Below are positions 63,270 to 64,000 of a stretch of DNA of 64,000 nucleotides, in pieces. A model generated the notes under the pieces. That model was given only the letters and a program-made list of their open reading frames with translations, was not told the origin of the DNA and searched no databases. The stretch comes from Clostridium collagenovorans DSM 3089 (lineage in GTDB: Bacteria; Bacillota; Clostridia; Clostridiales; Clostridiaceae). The translations under genes and the position numbers were made by a program. The stretch covers positions 62,001 through 126,000 of the forward strand of contig NZ_FQXP01000010.1 of assembly GCF_900130005.1 (NCBI RefSeq). The letters are read 5' to 3'. Within the stretch, counting starts at the first letter, position 1; each line of letters opens with the position of its first letter.

Positions 63270-64000
63270 ATGGAATTAAATTTAAGTTTAAGTCAAAAGT
63301 TAATTTTAACTAAGGAAATGAGACTATCAATAGAGTTTTTAACTATGGGTCCCATGGATATTATTGAGTACATAAATAAAGAGGTAGAAAAAAATCCTTT
63401 AATAGAAATAAAGGATGACTACTATATTAGTTCTATAGCTTCAGAGAATAGTACTAAGGATTATTTAGAAAAAAAGGTTGTATCAGAAGTAAATTTAAAA
63501 GAAGAATTATTAGACCAATTGAGATTTTCTAAAATACAAAGAGAAGATATAAAAATAGCTATATTTATAGTGGAAAGTTTAGATCATAGAGGATACTTGA
63601 TAGAGGATATAGAGAATATTTCACATATTACTAAAAGTAGTAAGGAACATGTTATTAGAGTTTTAGATATTATACAAAGTTTAGAACCAGCAGGTGTTGC
63701 TGCTAGGACTTTAGAGGAATGTTTAGAGCTTCAATTAAAAAGAAAAGGAATTATGGACAATGTTTTTCACAAGATAATTTATGAATATTTATATTTGTTG
63801 CAAGAGGATAATAGAAGAGAAATTTGTAGGAATTTATTAATCAACGAAGTAGATTTAGATGAATACATTAAAAAAATAAAGAATTTAAATCCAATTCCAA
63901 CTTCGGGTTTTAGCGAAGAGGAGGAAATAGCTATAGCTATACCTGAGGCATATATAACCCAAAATGATAATTTAATTGAAGTGAAAATGAACAGAGAGTT
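63270..64000 (+). CDS. rpoN: RNA polymerase sigma-54 factor (3' truncated by window end)
   Basis: The open frame of 243 codons runs to the window edge. The N terminus is sigma-54 region I (MELNLSLSQKLILTKEMRLS, with FLTMGPMDIIEYI and NPLIEI), followed by the core-binding domain (SLDHRGYLIEDIE, LEPAGVAARTLEECLELQL, LNPIPTSGFSEEEE). The DNA-binding HTH and RpoN box lie beyond the window. GTGGAGGA precedes ATG 63270. Sigma-54 works with enhancer-binding activators in clostridial carbon and amino-acid metabolism. Confidence 0.93.
   Translation, partial: MELNLSLSQKLILTKEMRLSIEFLTMGPMDIIEYINKEVEKNPLIEIKDDYYISSIASENSTKDYLEKKVVSEVNLKEELLDQLRFSKIQREDIKIAIFIVESLDHRGYLIEDIENISHITKSSKEHVIRVLDIIQSLEPAGVAARTLEECLELQLKRKGIMDNVFHKIIYEYLYLLQEDNRREICRNLLINEVDLDEYIKKIKNLNPIPTSGFSEEEEIAIAIPEAYITQNDNLIEVKMNRE

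Overview
The window is AT-rich, densely packed and Gram-positive in character, with strong GGAGG ribosome sites, a leucine T-box, a tandem glycine riboswitch, spore-type promoters and a selenoprotein glycine reductase operon. It fits an anaerobic, spore-forming Clostridium sensu stricto that ferments amino acids (Stickland type). The species cannot be fixed from the sequence alone. No tRNA, rRNA, prophage, transposase or CRISPR array was seen.

Layout. 1-4.1 kb: the end of a sortase-anchored protein, then a NEAT protein, a sortase and a complete ABC importer, together a heme/iron acquisition operon. 4.2-8.1 kb: small proteins behind sigma-K-like promoters (two paralogous ~105-aa proteins, a DNRLRE-type protein, a spore-surface-like protein), plus homoserine dehydrogenase and a 32-residue peptide gene. 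8.3-11.4 kb: PLP synthase pdxS-pdxT, divergent from a MocR/PdxR-type regulator. 11.6-14.6 kb: leuS with its T-box. 14.8-19.7 kb: a YeiH-type transporter, DUF1904, cysS, an L25/Ctc protein and DUF1847. 20-30 kb: a CYTH / DUF5685 / J-domain operon, an NdpA-like protein, fba, a DUF421/DUF4363 pair, a uridine-kinase-like protein and sdaAA. 30-45 kb: low-complexity, probably spore-associated proteins, rubrerythrin, a Ca2+/H+ antiporter, CBS protein, lipid kinase, YgiQ radical SAM protein, MgtE-like CBS protein, ECF sigma factor, M42 peptidase and VanW protein. 45-49.3 kb: gap, an alpha/beta hydrolase, trmL and degV.

49.4-57.9 kb is the metabolic centrepiece. A tandem glycine riboswitch with a terminator whose 5' strand overlaps the aptamer-2 P1 helix precedes grdX-trxB-trxA-grdE-grdA-grdB-grdC-grdD. 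GrdA and GrdB each contain one in-frame UGA read as selenocysteine, followed by a short SECIS-like hairpin. TrxB and TrxA supply electrons, GrdE/GrdB activate glycine, GrdA carries the carboxymethyl group, and GrdC/GrdD release acetyl phosphate. Codon choice in this block shifts to C-ending codons, as expected of very highly expressed genes. An NhaC-type antiporter, tldD/tldE, a 59-residue protein and the start of rpoN (sigma-54) close the window.

No wholly new multi-gene system stands out. The least explained items are the spore-type small proteins, a 100-bp nearly perfect palindromic element (24.3 kb), a 20-codon ORF that may be a leader peptide or the relic of a metal transporter (38.3 kb), and several highly structured non-coding stretches.
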